NCBI GenBank assembly: GCA_002382525.1
Contig: DFYA01000263.1
Coordinates: 1-5,681 of the forward strand
Length of the DNA stretch: 5,681 nucleotides
DNA from: Opitutaceae bacterium UBA4094
GTDB lineage: Bacteria; Verrucomicrobiota; Verrucomicrobiia; Opitutales; Opitutaceae
Reading direction: 5' to 3'
The notes below the pieces were generated by a model, which saw only the letters and a program-made list of their open reading frames with translations, searched no databases and was not told the origin of the DNA. Made by a program: the position numbers and the translations under genes. Shown here in pieces: positions 4,203-5,681 of this stretch; the stretch's first letter is position 1; every line of letters begins with the position of its first letter.

Positions 4203-5681
4203 TCACCTCAACGCTTCCCACAGCGTCTTCATCGCAAACGGCTTTTGCAGCACCGCGGCGACCCCGGCCCGAGTCACCTTGTCGGCGTCCTCAGTTCCGA
4301 TCATGCCGCTATAGACCACGACCTTTCCGTCGTAACCCGCCTCGCGGATCCGTCCGACCAGCTCCGCGCCGTGCATGCCGGGCAGATTAAGGTCCGTCAG
4401 CACGCGGTCCCACCGCCCGAGCTCCCCGGTGACCGCCTCGCATGCCTCAGCCCCATTTTCGAGATGGGTCACCTCGTAGCCGCCCGCCCGCAACATCTGT
4501 ATGACCGACATGGATACAAGGTCGTTGTCCTCCACCAGCAACACCCGCCCTGCCGGCTGTTTTTCTGCCGGGGTCGAGGAAACCGGAGCCGCTGCGACGC
4601 GGGTAGCGGAGGGCTCAGCTTCTCCTACCGGCAGATATATATCCACCGCGGCCCCCCGCCCCTCCTCGGACTCGATCCCGACGTGGCCACCGGCCGCGAG
4701 CACCAGATGCCAGACCGTCGCCAAGCCGAGCCCCGTTCCCTTGCCCGGCGGCTTCGTCGTGAAAAACGGCTCGAAAATCCGCTCCTTCACCTCCGCGGAG
4801 ATGCCCATGCCGTTGTCGCTTACCCGGATCAAAACACGATCCCCCTTGGCGCCGTTTCGCTCCAGCGTCGCGGCGCTCACCGCCAGCCGAATCTCGGGCC
4901 GCCAACCAGCCGGCGGGGCCGCCTCGAGCTTCTCCACCAGCGTGTCGCGCGCATTGAGCATTAAGTTGATCACGATCTGGCTGAGATCGTTTCGCGCGAC
5001 GCGCGCGCGATGACCGTCGGCCCCGTCGACGCGGATCTGAAGGCGGCGATCGATTGTCTTGGCCATCAACCCGACGCACTCGCGCACGACCGCCACCGCG
5101 TCGCACACTTCGACGATCCCCTCCGGCTTGCGCCCAAATGTCAGGATCCGCTGCGTCAGCTCACGCGCCTGCTCCACCGCCTTTTGCACCGCACGAGCCT
5201 CCGGATCGTGCGAGCGCTCCAAGTGCAGGAGCACCGGCGTGAGCAAGTTATTAAACTCGTGCGCCACGCCGCCGACCATGGCGCCCACCGCGCGCAACCG
5301 CCGGCCCTCGGCCACCTCCGCGTCCAACCGCTTCCGTTCCCCGATGTCGTGATCGCAGCCAACGATCAATTCCCGCCCGCCAATGGTGATTAAAGCGCAG
5401 GTATACTCGATGGGGAACTCATGCCCGTCGATATGGCGATGCACCCCCTCGCCCTCCATGTGCGAACACGCCCGAAGCGACGCGACCTTGGCCTGCGCGG
5501 CGTCCCTCGTGATCGCCTGAGGTTCGAAGTCGCCGATGCTCCGCCCCACAAAATCCTCCAACGTGACCCCATGCATCTCCGCCGCCCGCCGATTGGCCGT
5601 CACGATGCGCATGGGCTTTTCGGCGTCGTGCGGATCGAGCAACTGGATCGGCACCGGGCTCGCTTGAATAATCAGCCGGAA
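4203..5681 (-). CDS. PAS-HisKA-HATPase-REC hybrid sensor histidine kinase, N-terminus cut by window
   Basis: A two-component signalling protein that autophosphorylates on His and transfers to its own receiver domain. The 492 in-window residues (numbered from the right edge) are: PAS/PAC (about 1-118, with VTANRRAAEMHG and CDHDIGERKRL); HisKA with AHEFNN (phospho-acceptor His141); HATPase_c with N-box NLMLNARD (Asn243), G1 box DNGMGI (289-294), F-box FEPFF (303-307) and G2 box GKGTGLGLA (313-321); an Ala/Pro linker (about 351-378); and a C-terminal receiver with VLLVEDND (acidic Glu384, Asp385), phospho-acceptor Asp430 in LTDLNLPG, Ser458 and Lys480. All catalytic residues are intact. The GTG at 5654 is not the start: the frame continues upstream as FRLIIQASPVPIQLLD, normal PAS sequence, to the window edge. 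No membrane segment is visible in this part and there is no output domain, so it needs a downstream partner. It is convergent with the preceding gene. Confidence 0.94.
   Translation of the reverse strand, partial: FRLIIQASPVPIQLLDPHDAEKPMRIVTANRRAAEMHGVTLEDFVGRSIGDFEPQAITRDAAQAKVASLRACSHMEGEGVHRHIDGHEFPIEYTCALITIGGRELIVGCDHDIGERKRLDAEVAEGRRLRAVGAMVGGVAHEFNNLLTPVLLHLERSHDPEARAVQKAVEQARELTQRILTFGRKPEGIVEVCDAVAVVRECVGLMAKTIDRRLQIRVDGADGHRARVARNDLSQIVINLMLNARDTLVEKLEAAPPAGWRPEIRLAVSAATLERNGAKGDRVLIRVSDNGMGISAEVKERIFEPFFTTKPPGKGTGLGLATVWHLVLAAGGHVGIESEEGRGAAVDIYLPVGEAEPSATRVAAAPVSSTPAEKQPAGRVLLVEDNDLVSMSVIQMLRAGGYEVTHLENGAEACEAVTGELGRWDRVLTDLNLPGMHGAELVGRIREAGYDGKVVVYSGMIGTEDADKVTRAGVAAVLQKPFAMKTLWEALR

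Overview
This is a GC-rich bacterial chromosomal window. It carries five genes on both strands, with no mobile element, CRISPR array, tRNA or rRNA visible. The mix (radical-SAM lysine 2,3-aminomutase, a stand-alone carA, an exonuclease-endonuclease-phosphatase family membrane protein, a small envelope protein and a hybrid histidine kinase), the C-rich codon use on the + strand and the lack of Shine-Dalgarno sequences fit a Verrucomicrobiota-type genome, perhaps Opitutaceae. That placement is an inference from general appearance, not from a database match.

Layout. Positions 1-935 (- strand) hold most of a kamA-type lysine 2,3-aminomutase whose C-terminus lies outside the window. A 272-base divergent spacer (936-1207) separates it from carA (1208-2380, +), the glutaminase subunit of carbamoyl-phosphate synthetase. 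The spacer holds a C-rich half (G-quadruplex-capable on the - strand), a 23-bp imperfect dyad, and a possible carA leader consisting of a 17-codon mini-ORF followed by a terminator-like hairpin. carA ends in a strong intrinsic terminator (2431-2457) flanked by two other hairpins. Then come an EEP-family membrane-anchored hydrolase (2532-3542, +) and, 18 bases later, an unrecognised signal-anchored protein (3561-4166, +), probably one transcription unit. A convergent PAS/HisKA/HATPase/REC hybrid kinase (4203-5681, -) runs off the right edge.

How the genes relate. The genes do not form one obvious pathway: KamA makes beta-lysine, CarA feeds pyrimidine and arginine synthesis, the EEP protein and its small partner sit at the envelope, and the kinase is a sensor of unknown input. 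The most interesting material is non-coding: the kamA/carA divergent spacer, with a candidate operator and a possible attenuation-like leader. I see no convincing new multi-gene system here.
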